A stretch of DNA of 64,000 nucleotides from Halomonas alimentaria (lineage in GTDB: Bacteria > Pseudomonadota > Gammaproteobacteria > Pseudomonadales > Halomonadaceae). The notes beneath the pieces were generated by a model. The model ran no database searches, was not told the origin of the DNA, and worked only from the letters and a program-made list of their open reading frames with translations. Shown in pieces: positions 11,170 through 18,430 of the stretch; position 1 is the stretch's first letter; every line of letters begins with the position of its first letter. The stretch spans positions 2,570,227-2,634,226 of the forward strand of contig NZ_WUTT01000001.1 of NCBI RefSeq assembly GCF_009902005.1. The letters are read 5' to 3'. The position numbers and the translations under genes were made by a program.

Positions 11170-11186
11170 TGGCATGATTATTGCTT
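11170..11186 (+). promoter_or_regulatory. Candidate sigma-54 promoter of rpoN
   Basis: TGGCATGATTATTGCTT matches the sigma-54 consensus TGGCACG-N4-TTGCW at all but one position, with the invariant GG (11171-11172) and GC (11183-11184) exactly 10 bases apart. It lies 71 bases before the rpoN ATG on the coding strand. A start site about 12 bases downstream would give a leader near 60 bases. The inference is autoregulation of rpoN, or control by a sigma-54 activator; no activator site was identified. Confidence 0.6.
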
Positions 11187-11257
11187 AAAGACTTATTGCG
11201 CCCTGCGAGGCCAGGCGCTAGGGTAAGGCTTTCCGACACGCCAGGAGGACGCCTGCC

Positions 11258-12670
11258 ATGGCCATGAAGGCATCCCTGCAGTTGCGGGTCGGCACCCAGC
11301 TGACCATGACACCCCAGTTGCAGCAGGCCATCGCCCTGCTGCAGCTCTCCACCCTGGACCTGCGCCAGGAGATCCAGCAGGCGATGGAGAACAACCCGCT
11401 GCTGGAGCTCGACGACGGGTTCGGCGAGCAGGCCACTCAGGAGCCCGCGGAAGACGACTGGGCAAACGAGATTCCCGAACAGCTCGTCACCGACAGCGAC
11501 TGGTCCGACACCTACCAGGACCTGGGCGCGCCCGCCGGCGGTGAGGGGCCCGATTTCGAGCGCCAGGCCCAGGGCCAGAGCCTCCAGAGCCACCTCGCCT
11601 GGCAGCTGGCGATGAGCGACCTCGATCCCCGGGCACGACAGATCGCCGAGAGCCTGATCGATGCCGTGGACGATGCCGGCTACCTGGCCGCCCCCCTCGA
11701 CGAGATCCGTGACGGCCTGAAGCAGCAGGGCCTTGCCGACCTGCGCAGCCCGGAGATGGAGCGGGTGCTGCTGCGCCTGCAGCAGTTCGAACCCACCGGC
11801 ATCTTCGCACGCGACCTGCGCGAATGCCTGCAGCTGCAGCTCGCCGCCTTCCCCGACGACACACCGCTGCTGCCCCAGGCGCGGCGCCTGGTACGCCAGT
11901 TCCTGGAGGCCCTGGCCAGCGGCGACCGACGCCTGCTCAAACGGCGTCTGGGGCTGGACGATGCCACGCTCGACGCCACCATCAGCCTGGTGCGAGGTCT
12001 GGACCCACGACCCGGCAGTGCCTTTGCCAGCGTGACCGACGACTATGTGATCCCCGACCTCGTCGCCTTCCACGACCGGGGTGGCTGGCACGTCGAACTC
12101 AACCCCGAGGCACTGCCAAGGCTGCGCATTCAACCCGATTACGCCGCCCTGGTGCGCCGCGCCGACAGGAGTGACGACAACCAGTTCCTGAAGGAGCACC
12201 TCCAGGAGGCGCGCTGGTTGATGAAGAGCCTGTCCAGCCGCAACGACACCCTCCTGCGAGTGGGCCGTGAGATCCTGGCCCGCCAGCTCGACTTCCTCGA
12301 GCGCGGCGAAGAGGCGATGAAGCCACTCATCCTGGCCGATATCGCCCAGGCGGTGGAGATGCACGAATCCACCATCTCGCGGGTCACCACCCAGAAGTTC
12401 ATCCACACGCCGCGGGGGGTGTTCGAGCTCAAGTACTTCTTCTCCAGCCAGGTCCGTGGCGAGGGCGATGGCGACGCCCACTCCAGCACCGCCATCCGCG
12501 CACACATCCGCAAGCTGATCCAGGCGGAACCGCCACGCAAGCCGCTCTCCGACAGCAAGCTGGTCAGCCTGCTCGACGAAGCCGGCATCAAGGTCGCGCG
12601 CCGCACCGTAGCAAAGTACCGCGAGGCCATGGGCATCCCCTCTTCCAGCGAACGCAAGCGGCTGGGATAA
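11258..12670 (+). CDS. rpoN: RNA polymerase sigma-54 factor RpoN
   Basis: Alternative sigma factor for -24/-12 promoters. The 470-aa product has the Gln/Leu-rich activator-contact region I (QLTMTPQLQQAIALLQL), a short acidic region II (about 45-100, rich in D and E), the core-binding domain, the HTH near ADIAQAVEMHESTISRVTTQ, and the C-terminal RpoN box ARRTVAKYRE at about residues 447-456. AGGAGG lies 9 bases before the ATG. It sits between lptB and the hpf-ptsN-rapZ-npr genes, the standard arrangement. The coding sequence of the last 22 or so residues is partly duplicated just downstream. Confidence 0.97.
   Translation: MAMKASLQLRVGTQLTMTPQLQQAIALLQLSTLDLRQEIQQAMENNPLLELDDGFGEQATQEPAEDDWANEIPEQLVTDSDWSDTYQDLGAPAGGEGPDFERQAQGQSLQSHLAWQLAMSDLDPRARQIAESLIDAVDDAGYLAAPLDEIRDGLKQQGLADLRSPEMERVLLRLQQFEPTGIFARDLRECLQLQLAAFPDDTPLLPQARRLVRQFLEALASGDRRLLKRRLGLDDATLDATISLVRGLDPRPGSAFASVTDDYVIPDLVAFHDRGGWHVELNPEALPRLRIQPDYAALVRRADRSDDNQFLKEHLQEARWLMKSLSSRNDTLLRVGREILARQLDFLERGEEAMKPLILADIAQAVEMHESTISRVTTQKFIHTPRGVFELKYFFSSQVRGEGDGDAHSSTAIRAHIRKLIQAEPPRKPLSDSKLVSLLDEAGIKVARRTVAKYREAMGIPSSSERKRLG
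12599..12665 (+). repeat. rpoN 3'-end repeat, copy 1 (coding)
   Basis: 67 bases encoding the RpoN box and C-terminal tail. The last 45 bases (12621-12665) match 12713-12757 at 44 of 45 positions; the upstream portion also aligns to the second copy apart from a 10-base insertion there. Confidence 0.85.
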
Positions 12671-12680
12671 CCCCGCGCGG

Positions 12681-12757
12681 CGCCGCACCGTGGCACTCTC
12701 CAAAGCTTACCCGCGAGGCCATGGGCATCCCCTCCTCCAGCGAACGCAAGCGGCTGG
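12681..12757 (+). repeat. rpoN 3'-end repeat, copy 2 (decayed, non-coding)
   Basis: 77-base imperfect direct copy of the rpoN C-terminal coding sequence, 15 bases after copy 1 and following the rpoN stop. A 10-base insertion shifts the frame relative to copy 1, so no second RpoN box is translated, although the distal part could still read MGIPSSSERKRLA-stop. It looks like the scar of a recombination or tandem duplication. Confidence 0.8.
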
Positions 12758-12861
12758 CATGACCCGCGTCATCACGGGCATCCAGGGCGTCAGCACGGGG
12801 GGTATGCAAGGCAGGAAAAAGGGTTACAATCGAAGCACAACCAACGAGCAAGGAGCGTGTC

Positions 12862-13170
12862 ATGCAAGTCAACATCACCGGCCATCATGTGGAACTGACC
12901 GATGCCCTGCGTGACTATGTCAGCGAGAAACTGACGCGCGTGGAGCGCCACTACGACAATATCACCAACGTGCAGGTGACCCTGTCGGTGGAGAAGGAGC
13001 GCCAGTCTGCTGCCTGCACCCTGCACGCCGCCGGTGCCGATCTGCACGCCGAGGCTCAGGAGAACGACATGTACGCCGCCATCGATGCCCTGGCCGACAA
13101 GCTGGACCGCCAACTGGTCAAGCACAAGGAAAAGGCTCAGGCCCGCGCCCAGGGCGCCGGCGCTCGCTGA
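12862..13170 (+). CDS. hpf: Ribosome hibernation-promoting factor HPF (short form)
   Basis: 102-aa ribosome-binding protein of the YhbH/HPF family that promotes 100S dimers in stationary phase. It starts MQVNITGHHVELTDALRDYV and contains the beta-alpha fold with KLTRVERHYDNITNVQVTL and the basic tail. The length fits short HPF, without the long-form C-terminal dimerisation domain. AAGGAG is placed 8 bases before the ATG. A possible -10 (TACAAT, 12825-12830) lies upstream without a clear -35, so expression may be from its own promoter or from rpoN read-through. ptsN begins 8 bases later. Confidence 0.95.
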   Translation: MQVNITGHHVELTDALRDYVSEKLTRVERHYDNITNVQVTLSVEKERQSAACTLHAAGADLHAEAQENDMYAAIDALADKLDRQLVKHKEKAQARAQGAGAR

Positions 13171-13177
13171 GTCCACG

Positions 13178-13645
13178 ATGTCGTCTCTCGAAACCATCCT
13201 GCCCCCCGAGCGCACCCTCTTCGATGTGCCCGGGGGGAGCAAGAAGCGGGTGCTGGAGTTCTTCAGCACCTTCATTGCCCAGAATACTCCCAGCCTCGAC
13301 AGCCAGGAGGTGTTCGCGCGGCTGATCGCCCGCGAACGCCTGGGCAGTACGGGGATCGGCAATGGCGTGGCCATCCCGCATGCCAGAAGCCCCCACTGCA
13401 AGGCCCCCATCGCCGGCTTCCTGAAGCTGGCCGAGCCGGTGGATTTCGATGCCATCGACGGCGAGCCCGTCGACCTGGTGTTCGTGCTGCTGGTGCCCGA
13501 GGAGGCCGATGCTGCCCACCTGACCCTGCTGGCCCAGGTGGCCGGCATCATGAACGACGTCGACACCCGAACTCGCCTGCGCCGAAGCACCAGTCAGCGA
13601 GAACTCCACGAGGGCCTGATCGAGGCCATCCGACGACAGGGCTGA
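13178..13645 (+). CDS. ptsN: PTS IIA-like nitrogen regulatory protein PtsN (EIIA-Ntr)
   Basis: 155-aa phosphocarrier at the end of the nitrogen PTS (PtsP-NPr-EIIANtr), which links nitrogen and carbon state to potassium transport and other targets. The EIIA fold is complete, with the phosphorylated His68 in GIGNGVAIPHARS. The start MSSLETILPPERTLFDV is the first ATG after hpf (8-base gap). No PTS sugar permease is near, so the role is regulatory. It is followed by rapZ, as in other rpoN clusters. Confidence 0.95.
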   Translation: MSSLETILPPERTLFDVPGGSKKRVLEFFSTFIAQNTPSLDSQEVFARLIARERLGSTGIGNGVAIPHARSPHCKAPIAGFLKLAEPVDFDAIDGEPVDLVFVLLVPEEADAAHLTLLAQVAGIMNDVDTRTRLRRSTSQRELHEGLIEAIRRQG

Positions 13646-13679
13646 GCACCCGCTCGGCCAGGACGACCAGGAGATCCCC

Positions 13680-14585
13680 ATGCAGCTCGTGATCATCAGC
13701 GGCCGTTCCGGCTCGGGCAAGTCGATCGCCCTGCAGGCCCTGGAGGATCTCGGCTACTACGCCATCGACAACCTGCCAGCCATGCTGCTGGGCTCACTGG
13801 TCGACGAGCTGGGCAACCCCGAGTCCCCTCGCTCCTCGATTGCCGTCAGTATCGACGCCCGCAACCTGCCCCAGGCCCTGAAGCGCTTTCCCAGCCTGCT
13901 CGAGGAGGTGCGTGACCGCGGCATCGACTGCCAGGTGATCTACCTCACCACCGACGCACGCATCCTGATCGAGCGCTACTCTGCCACCCGGCGCCGCCAC
14001 CCCCTAACCCGCGGAAGCGAGATGACGCTGGCCGAGGCGATCGACTCCGAGGAGCAGGCGCTGGCCGAGATCCGTGACCTGGCCGACCTGGTGATCGACA
14101 CCTCACGGCTGTCGGTGCACGAGCTGCGCGGTCGCATCGCCGACCAGGTGGCCCGGCATCGCCCCGAGCAGCTGACCCTGACCGTGGAATCCTTCGGCTT
14201 CAAGCGCGGCGTGCCCCTCGACGCCGATCTGGTGTTCGATGCCCGCTGCCTGCCCAATCCCTACTGGGACCCGCGCCTGAGGCCGTTCACCGGCCAGGAC
14301 CCAGAGATCATCGCCTTCCTCGAGGGCTATCCCCTGGTCCAGGCGATGCTCGAGGATATCCACGCCTGGCTGACCCGCTGGCTACCCAGCTACGAGGCCA
14401 GCCATCGCAGCTACCTGACCGTGGCCATCGGCTGCACCGGCGGGCAGCATCGCTCGGTTTATATCGCCGAGCGGCTGGCGATGCAGCTGGCACAGAGCCA
14501 GACCCATGTACGCCTGCGCCACCGTGAGCTGGGCACCCAGAACACCCTGCCCGGCCCCGACGCCACACCTCATCAAGGAAGTTGA
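13680..14585 (+). CDS. rapZ: RNase adapter protein RapZ (YvcJ family ATPase)
   Basis: 301-aa nucleotide-binding protein. In E. coli RapZ binds the small RNA GlmZ and presents it to RNase E, tuning GlmS and amino-sugar supply for the envelope. The N-terminal P-loop is GRSGSGKS (residues 8-15), followed by ALQALEDLGYYAIDNLP. The C-terminal RNA-binding half has the conserved FGFKRGVPLDADLVFDARCLPNP and GCTGGQHRSVYIAE motifs. The stop is followed within 3 bases by the npr GTG start. Confidence 0.95.
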   Translation: MQLVIISGRSGSGKSIALQALEDLGYYAIDNLPAMLLGSLVDELGNPESPRSSIAVSIDARNLPQALKRFPSLLEEVRDRGIDCQVIYLTTDARILIERYSATRRRHPLTRGSEMTLAEAIDSEEQALAEIRDLADLVIDTSRLSVHELRGRIADQVARHRPEQLTLTVESFGFKRGVPLDADLVFDARCLPNPYWDPRLRPFTGQDPEIIAFLEGYPLVQAMLEDIHAWLTRWLPSYEASHRSYLTVAIGCTGGQHRSVYIAERLAMQLAQSQTHVRLRHRELGTQNTLPGPDATPHQGS

Positions 14586-14587
14586 GC

Positions 14588-14857
14588 GTGCCGCAACGCA
14601 AGCTGACCCTGACCAACAAGCGCGGGCTCCACGCCCGCGCCGCCACCCGGCTGGTGCAGTGCTGCCAGCCCTTCGACGCACGCATCTGCGTGGCCAATGG
14701 CGCCATGCAGGGCGCGGCAGACAACATCATGTCGCTGCTGATGCTCGCCGCCCCCTGCGGCACCGAACTCACCGTCAGCGCCGAGGGGGAGGATGCCGAG
14801 ACGGCCCTCGACGCCGTGCAGGCGCTGTTCGAGGCCCGCTTCGACGAGGATGACTAG
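14588..14857 (+). CDS. npr: Nitrogen PTS phosphocarrier protein NPr
   Basis: 89-aa HPr-like protein that relays phosphate from PtsP to PtsN. The active-site His15 is in GLHARAATRL; most HPr proteins have Pro two residues after this His-Ala-Arg, here Ala. I chose GTG at 14588 because AAGGAA lies about 7 bases upstream; a TTG at 14582 overlapping the rapZ stop is too close to that site. The stop codon shares the palindrome CTAG with the stop of pmbA on the other strand (4-base tail-to-tail overlap). Confidence 0.92.
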   Translation: MPQRKLTLTNKRGLHARAATRLVQCCQPFDARICVANGAMQGAADNIMSLLMLAAPCGTELTVSAEGEDAETALDAVQALFEARFDEDD

Positions 14858-16194
14858 CTGCCGGCCACGGTCATCTCGTCGATCAGCCAGCTGCCGGTAT
14901 GGATGCTTCCGCGGGTGTCGATATCGCTGCCCACGCCGGCCAGTCCGCGGAACATCGCCTCCAGGTTACCGGCGATGGTGAACTCCTCCACCGGGTACTG
15001 GATCTTGCCGTTCTCAACCCAGAAGCCTGCCGCGCCGCGCGAGTAGTCGCCGGTGACAGCATTGACGCCCTGCCCCATCAGCTCGGTGACCAGTACGCCG
15101 CGCCCCATGCGGGCGAGCAGCTCGTCGCGTGAGGCCAGCGGCGCCGCGATGCGCAGGTTGCGGGCGCCGCCGGCGTTGGCGGTGGTCTGCATGCCGAGGC
15201 GGCGGGCACTGTAGGCCGAGAGCATGTAGCTGGCCAGGCGCCCGTTCTCGATGAACACATTGTCGCGGGTCTGCACGCCGTCGTTGTCGAAGGGCAAGCT
15301 GGCCATGGCGCCGATCTCCATGGGCTTCTCCTGCAGGCTGAACCACTCGGGGAAGAGCTCATCGCCGAGGCGGTCGCAGAGGAAGGAGGACTGGCGGAAC
15401 AGCGCTCCGCCGGCGATGGCGCCCATCAACGAGCCGACCAGGCCCGCGGCCAGGTTGGGGTCGAAGAGTACCGGCATGCGCCCGGTGGCCGGCCGGCGGG
15501 CGCCCAGGCGCCGCAGGGTGTGCTCGGCGGCGCTCTCGCCGACGCGCTCGGGAGCCAGCAGGTCGCGGGGGTTCCGGGCGCTGGTAAAGTCGTAGTCGCG
15601 CTGCATGCCGGCAGCGTCCTCGGCGATCAGCATGCAGGAGAGGGAGTGGCGGCTGCCGCACTGGCTGCCCAGGAAACCGTGACTGTTGGCATAGACCCGC
15701 ACCCCCTCGCCGCTGGAGAGCGAGGCCCCGTCGGAGCTCTTGATTCCCGCCTTGCCGCGACCGGCAGCCTCGCAGGCCAGCGCCAGGTCGATCGCCTCCT
15801 CGGTGGTCAGCGGCCAGGGGTGGTGCACGTCGAGATCCGGCAGGTGGGTGGCCATCAGCTCGGGGTCGGCGAGGCCGGCGGCGGGATCCTCGCCGGTGTA
15901 GCGGGCGATGGCGATGGCCTTCTCGACCACGGCACGAATGGAGGCCTCTCCGGCGTCGGTGGAGGAGGCACTGCCCTTGCGCTGCCCGAGATAGACGGTC
16001 ACCGCGATGCCCTGGTCACGAGAGAGCTCGACGGTCTCCACTTCCCCTTCGCGCACGCTGACACCGACGCCCTGGTCGACGCTGGCGCCCACTTCGCAGG
16101 CGTCGGCACCGAGCTTGCGGGCCAGCTCCACGGCCTGTCGGGAACGGCTCTCCAGCTGGATCTGCTGGGCGACGGCATCGAAAGCCTGAGTCAT
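14854..16194 (-). CDS. pmbA: Metalloprotease PmbA (TldE subunit)
   Basis: 446-aa partner of TldD. The TldD/TldE heterodimer degrades unfolded peptides, matures microcins and affects gyrase-toxin stability in E. coli; TldE itself lacks the zinc motif. It starts MTQAFDAVAQQIQLESRSRQ behind a perfect AAGGAGGA. Family sequences such as GIAVTVYLGQRKGSASSTD, MPVLFDPNLAAGLVGSLMGAI and LPFDNDGVQTRDN are present. It is divergent from yjgA, as in many gammaproteobacteria; the partner tldD lies beyond yjgA at 16976-18430. Confidence 0.95.
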   Translation of the reverse strand: MTQAFDAVAQQIQLESRSRQAVELARKLGADACEVGASVDQGVGVSVREGEVETVELSRDQGIAVTVYLGQRKGSASSTDAGEASIRAVVEKAIAIARYTGEDPAAGLADPELMATHLPDLDVHHPWPLTTEEAIDLALACEAAGRGKAGIKSSDGASLSSGEGVRVYANSHGFLGSQCGSRHSLSCMLIAEDAAGMQRDYDFTSARNPRDLLAPERVGESAAEHTLRRLGARRPATGRMPVLFDPNLAAGLVGSLMGAIAGGALFRQSSFLCDRLGDELFPEWFSLQEKPMEIGAMASLPFDNDGVQTRDNVFIENGRLASYMLSAYSARRLGMQTTANAGGARNLRIAAPLASRDELLARMGRGVLVTELMGQGVNAVTGDYSRGAAGFWVENGKIQYPVEEFTIAGNLEAMFRGLAGVGSDIDTRGSIHTGSWLIDEMTVAGS

Positions 16195-16244
16195 CTCTAT
16201 CCTCCTTCGGCGGACCCAGAGGCCGCGCCTGTGATGTTCATTCT

Positions 16245-16271
16245 CAGCCCGGTGTAGCGGGCTGGTATACT
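16245..16271 (+). promoter_or_regulatory. yjgA promoter -10 with operator-like inverted repeat
   Basis: TATACT (16266-16271) is a good -10 in the pmbA/yjgA divergent gap, 36 bases before the yjgA ATG; the -35 is poor. Directly upstream lies the perfect inverted repeat CAGCCCG-N6-CGGGCTG (16245-16264), occupying the spacer, as a repressor site would. Confidence 0.4.
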
Positions 16272-16306
16272 GTCGGGACACCCAGCCCCCAACCGATGGA
16301 AGCGGC

Positions 16307-16843
16307 ATGTCCCAGGAATCTCCCCGCGAGCTGCTCGACCAGATCCTTCAGCAGCCGGACAACGACGAACGCCCCAGCAAGTCCCAGCTCAAGCGCGAGA
16401 TGCAGGCGCTGCAGACGCTGGGCGAACAGATCATCGCCATGACACCCGGCGAGCGGGCGCGCTTTCCGCTCTCCGACGACATGCTCGCCGCGGTGGAGGA
16501 GACCACGCGCATCCGCTCCCACGAGGGGCGACGCCGCCATATGCAGTACATCGGCAAGTTGATGCGTCGCGAGGACCTCGAGGCGATCCGGGCCGTCCAC
16601 GACGAGATCGAGCAGGAGACGCTGCGCCGCGACCACGCCTTCCATCGCCTCGAGAAGTGGCGTGACCGCCTCGTCGACGAGGGCGACGCCGCAGTGGAGG
16701 CCTTCGTGGCCGACTACCCCGACGCCGACCGCCAGGCCCTGCGCCAGCTGATCCGCAATGCCCAGCGCGAGCGCGAACGGGGCAAGCCCCCGGCCAGCGC
16801 CCGCAAGCTGTTCAAGCTGATCCGCGATACCGCGGGGCTGTAG
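16307..16843 (+). CDS. yjgA: Ribosome-associated protein YjgA (DUF615)
   Basis: 178-aa highly charged, mostly helical protein of the DUF615/YjgA (DarP) family; in E. coli it associates with late 50S precursors. It begins MSQESPRELLDQ, then SKSQLKREMQALQTLGEQI and the motif GRRRHMQYIGKLMRREDLEAI characteristic of the family, ending with RKLFKLIRD. Divergent from pmbA, with which it is commonly paired. Confidence 0.92.
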   Translation: MSQESPRELLDQILQQPDNDERPSKSQLKREMQALQTLGEQIIAMTPGERARFPLSDDMLAAVEETTRIRSHEGRRRHMQYIGKLMRREDLEAIRAVHDEIEQETLRRDHAFHRLEKWRDRLVDEGDAAVEAFVADYPDADRQALRQLIRNAQRERERGKPPASARKLFKLIRDTAGL

Positions 16844-16853
16844 GTCTCGCACT

Positions 16854-16967
16854 GCTCGGGGCTGATCCGGCGGCAAGCTTGCAAGGGGGCGCTGTGAATA
16901 CCTCCCTGTACGCTACCGATTCCTTCCCTGGAATCGAACCTCCTCTTCAGCTTGCCCCCGGCGCCCC
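16854..16967. repeat. Dispersed palindromic intergenic element, copy A
   Basis: About 114 bases in the gap between the convergent genes yjgA and tldD. It matches 50756-50870 in order and spacing: shared GCTCGGGGCTGATC at the left, GCGCTGTGAA and CCTCCCTG in the centre, CCTCCTCT and GCGCCCC at the right. The outer arms GGCAAGCT (16872-16879) and AGCTTGCC (16949-16956) pair, and an inner hairpin CGATTCC-TTCCCT-GGAATCG spans 16917-16936. Arm sequences differ from copy B but remain complementary. No ORF; probably a REP- or MITE-like element. Confidence 0.75.
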
Positions 16968-16975
16968 TCGCTCGA

Positions 16976-18430
16976 TCAGGAAGCAGTACCACCCACGGTC
17001 AGCTCGTCGATCTTGAGGGTCGGCTGGCCGACGCCCACGGGCACGCCCTGGCCCTCCTTGCCGCAGACGCCAATGCCGCTATCCAGCTCCATGTCATGGC
17101 CGATCATCGACACCTGCCCCATCACCTCGGGGCCGTTGCCGATCAGCGTCGCGCCCTTCACCGGGGCGGTGATCCGGCCATCTTCGATCAGGTAGGCCTC
17201 GCTTGCCGAGAACACGAACTTGCCCGAGGTGATGTCCACCTGGCCGCCGCCGAAGCTCACCGCATAGAGGCCACGCCTGACGCTCTTGAGGATATCGGCG
17301 GGGTCGTCCTGCCCGGCCAGCATGACGGTGTTGGTCATGCGCGGCATGGGCAGGTGGGCGAAGGACTCGCGGCGTGCGTTGCCGGTGGGCGCCATGCCCA
17401 TCAGCCGGGCATTGAGCTTGTCCTGCATGTAGCCGGTCAGGATGCCATCCTCGATCAACGGGGTGCGCTGACCGGCAGTGCCTTCATCGTCGACACTCAT
17501 CGAGCCGCGGCGGTCGGCCAGGGTGGCATCGTCCACCACTGTCACCCCCGGCGCGGCCACGCGCTGGCCCATGCGTCCCGCGAAGGCCGAGCTGCCCTTG
17601 CGGTTGAAGTCGCCCTCCAGGCCGTGACCCACCGCCTCGTGGAGCAGGATGCCGGGCCAGCCTGGTGCCAGCACCACCGGCAGCTGGCCGGCCGGGGCGT
17701 CGACCGCCTCCAGGTTGACCAGTGCCTGGCGTACCGCCTCCTTCGCATAGCGCTCGGCCACGCCTTCGTCGCGCAGGCGCGACATGGGATAGCGGCCACC
17801 GCCACCGGCGCTGCCGCGCTCGCGACGCCCGCCCCGCACCGCAATCACGCTGACGTTGAAGCGCACTAGGGGGCGGATATCCGCCGCCAGGGTGCCGTCG
17901 CTGGCACGCACCAGCACCACCTCATGGACCCCGGAGAGCGAGGCACTGACCTGGCTGACCGAGGGATCGGCGGCGCGGGCCACGCGATCCGCCTCCTTGA
18001 GCATGGCGACCTTTTCCTCGGCAGAGAGGCCTGAGAGCGGGTCGACCCCGGCATAGCGCGCCGTGGGCGTGACGGCGACAGGAACGCCCAGGCTCAGGCG
18101 CTTGCCGCTGCGCACGATGCCCGCGGCGGTGCGCCCGGTCTCGCCCAGGGCGTCGGCGGTGATCTGGTTGGAGTAGGCGAAGCCGGTCTTCTCGCCGGCC
18201 AGGGAGCGCACGCCCACCCCGCCGTCGATATTGTAGCTGGCCTCCTTGACCTCGCCGTCCTCCAGCACCCATCCCTCATGCCAGCTGCGCTGGAAGTAGA
18301 GGTCGGCATAGTCGATGCCCGGGCCCATGGCGTGGCCAAGGCCAGCATCCAGGTCATCCAGGGAGAGGCCGCCGGGAGCCAGCAGGATACCGGCGGCTTC
18401 GTCTAGCAGTGCGTGTCTCGCTTGGGTCAT
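16976..18430 (-). CDS. tldD: Metalloprotease TldD
   Basis: 484-aa catalytic subunit of the TldD/TldE protease. The zinc motif HEAVGH is at residues 264-269 within [19 protein letters not shown], followed by the family sequence [19 protein letters not shown] and [16 protein letters not shown]. The start [17 protein letters not shown] overlaps the yhdP stop by 4 bases. It is the last gene of the mreB-mreC-mreD-maf-rng-yhdP-tldD run, the same order as in E. coli. Confidence 0.96.
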   Translation of the reverse strand: MTQARHALLDEAAGILLAPGGLSLDDLDAGLGHAMGPGIDYADLYFQRSWHEGWVLEDGEVKEASYNIDGGVGVRSLAGEKTGFAYSNQITADALGETGRTAAGIVRSGKRLSLGVPVAVTPTARYAGVDPLSGLSAEEKVAMLKEADRVARAADPSVSQVSASLSGVHEVVLVRASDGTLAADIRPLVRFNVSVIAVRGGRRERGSAGGGGRYPMSRLRDEGVAERYAKEAVRQALVNLEAVDAPAGQLPVVLAPGWPGILLHEAVGHGLEGDFNRKGSSAFAGRMGQRVAAPGVTVVDDATLADRRGSMSVDDEGTAGQRTPLIEDGILTGYMQDKLNARLMGMAPTGNARRESFAHLPMPRMTNTVMLAGQDDPADILKSVRRGLYAVSFGGGQVDITSGKFVFSASEAYLIEDGRITAPVKGATLIGNGPEVMGQVSMIGHDMELDSGIGVCGKEGQGVPVGVGQPTLKIDELTVGGTAS

